Below, one piece after another: positions 13,896-14,950 of a stretch of DNA of 14,950 bases. The notes beneath the pieces were generated by a model that saw only the letters and a list, made by a program, of their open reading frames with translations, had not been told where the DNA came from and did not search any database. Both the position numbers and the translations under genes were made by a program. The stretch spans positions 1 through 14,950 of the forward strand of contig PMKK01000065.1 of the NCBI GenBank assembly GCA_003157715.1. Reading direction: 5' to 3'. Every line of letters starts with the position of its first letter. The stretch's first letter is position 1. Source of the stretch: Actinomycetota bacterium (lineage in GTDB: Bacteria; Actinomycetota; Thermoleophilia; UBA2241).

Positions 13896-14950
13896 CGCAG
13901 CACCACGATCAGGACGCCGACCGCGACACCGAGGCCGATGACGAACAGATACGTACGCACGAGACCGTTCTGGGTGGCGGACAGGGCACGCCAGCCGGTG
14001 CGCGTGAGCCAGGCGAGGCCGGCTACCGGAGGCTCGAACAGGTCGTCGCGGGTGGCGTGCGCGAACCACAGGAACGGGACCTCGAAGACGTAGTGGTAGA
14101 GCCGGTCGAAGCCCCAGCCGCCGAGGAAGTAGCGCGCTGCCGCCGAGGTCTCGGCCTCGGCGGCCTCCTGCCGGCGCCGTTCATAGAGCAGCCAGGCAAG
14201 GCCGATGCCGGCCAGGGCCATGACGGCCGGCACGTAGGTCGTCCAGAAGGCGGTGGCCAGCCCGCCGTGGCGCAGCGCCGCCGCCGGCAGCACCGGCGCC
14301 AGAAAATCGTCGAGCTTCTGCAGGTGGGCCCAGCCGCGCGGGATGTCGATCAGACCGCCGCCGATGGCCAGCACCGCCAGCACGATCAGGGGCAGGCGCA
14401 CGGCGAAGCCGGCGCGAAAGCCCGCCCGCGGCTCCGTCCGCGCCGGTCCGAAGAAGACGACGAACACCGCCCGAAACGCGTAGAGCCCAGTGAGCAGCGA
14501 GCCGGCGAGGGCGGCCAGCCACAGCCAGAAGCCGCCTTGGGTCGACTGCAGCGCGCGATCGATGATGAGGTCCTTGCTGTAGAAGCCGGCGGTCACGATC
14601 GGCAGGGCGGCCAGGGCGGCGGCGCCGATCAGAAACGCCCAGAAGGCCACCGGCAGGCGGGTCCGCAGGCCGCCCATCCTGAAGATGTCGTGCTCGTCGT
14701 CCAGAGCCTCGATCACGACTCCGGCCGACAGGAACAGCAGCGCCTTGAAGAAGGCGTGGGTGATGAACATGAACACGCCGGCCGACCAGGCGCCCACGCC
14801 CAGGGCCAGGAACATGTAGCCTACCTGGCTCACTGTGGAGTAGGCCAGGATGCGCTTGAGGTCGACCTGGAAGAGCGCGCTGACGCCGGCGTAGACGAGC
14901 GTCGCGGCGCCGACGATCGCCACCGCCGTGCGCACCGGCGGCGCCAGGTC
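13892..14950 (-). CDS. nuoL: NADH-quinone oxidoreductase subunit L, 5' end outside the window
   Basis: The last 352 residues of NuoL are visible, and the frame is open to the window edge (DLAPPVRTAV...), so the GTG at 14935 is internal. The conserved block FQVDLKRILAYSTVSQVGYMFLALG comes first, followed by HAFFKALLFLSAG with a channel-lining His and Lys. The segment AGFYSKDLIID then appears, the counterpart of GFWSKD in other NuoL proteins. The C-terminal region contains GWGFDRLYHYVFEVPF and ends in a final membrane helix (YLFVIGLGVAVGVLIVVLR), as expected for the part following the lateral helix. NuoL is the distal proton-pumping, antiporter-like subunit of Complex I. It is the first of the visible nuoL-nuoM-nuoN order, and its TGA overlaps the first ATG of the repeat array before nuoM. 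Confidence 0.95.
   Translation of the reverse strand, partial: DLAPPVRTAVAIVGAATLVYAGVSALFQVDLKRILAYSTVSQVGYMFLALGVGAWSAGVFMFITHAFFKALLFLSAGVVIEALDDEHDIFRMGGLRTRLPVAFWAFLIGAAALAALPIVTAGFYSKDLIIDRALQSTQGGFWLWLAALAGSLLTGLYAFRAVFVVFFGPARTEPRAGFRAGFAVRLPLIVLAVLAIGGGLIDIPRGWAHLQKLDDFLAPVLPAAALRHGGLATAFWTTYVPAVMALAGIGLAWLLYERRRQEAAEAETSAAARYFLGGWGFDRLYHYVFEVPFLWFAHATRDDLFEPPVAGLAWLTRTGWRALSATQNGLVRTYLFVIGLGVAVGVLIVVLR

Noticed and set aside
12322..13941. Long plus-strand open frame opposite nuoM (and similar ones opposite nuoN, 10547-12169, and ndh, 5720-6514)
   Set aside because: His/Gln/Gly/Asp-rich antisense shadows of membrane-protein genes; no domain, no ribosome site, and the opposite strand is certain.
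1..14950. A defence, secondary-metabolite or phage system, or tRNA/rRNA genes
   Set aside because: All large reading frames are accounted for by transport, redox, membrane and Complex I genes, and no cloverleaf, rRNA, integrase, terminase, nuclease or NRPS/PKS signature was seen.

Overview
This is a very GC-rich window with densely packed genes. It has GTG and TTG starts, 4-nt stop/start overlaps, a PASTA-repeat Ser/Thr kinase-like protein, a DUF2252 protein and a nuoLMN block. Together these suggest an actinobacterium, possibly a deep-branching lineage rather than a classical mycobacterium or streptomycete. That placement is inferred from gene content and composition, not from a marker gene. 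I see no rRNA, tRNA, CRISPR, insertion sequence, phage gene or att site. No gene-free stretch exceeds about 150 bases.

Left part (1-4875): the 3' part of an RhtA-like EamA/DMT exporter (+) converges on a DUF2252 kinase-fold-like protein (-). DUF2252 is divergent from a SulP-STAS anion transporter (+), which is followed by a classical short-chain dehydrogenase (+) with its own ribosome site.

Middle (4961-8902): a type II NADH dehydrogenase (ndh, -) is transcribed divergently from a two-gene unit (+). That unit holds an MTA/SAH-nucleosidase-like protein and a two-HKD cardiolipin synthase joined by a GTGA overlap. The 124-bp divergent region carries a striking AT-rich near-perfect palindrome. 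Its arms contain the putative -35 elements of both promoters, so one regulator probably controls quinone reduction on one side and nucleosidase/cardiolipin synthesis on the other.

Right part (8932-14950), all on the minus strand: nuoL (5' end outside the window), nuoM and nuoN, encoding the three antiporter-like proton-pumping subunits of Complex I. After a 151-bp gap comes a PASTA-repeat membrane protein whose kinase domain has lost the catalytic Asp and Asn, so it is probably a pseudokinase.

The most unusual structure is the nuoL-nuoM junction. An 83-bp array of five 16/17-bp direct repeats each carries ATGA and a GAGG ribosome site. It reads as a chain of minicistrons (MSEGCDERGLR, MSEAPR, MSEVTR, MSEVTR) whose stop codons overlap the next ATG, from the nuoL stop to the nuoM start. 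This looks like a termination-reinitiation ladder made by tandem duplication of a translation-initiation region. The other main candidates are the divergent palindromic operator and the PASTA pseudokinase.
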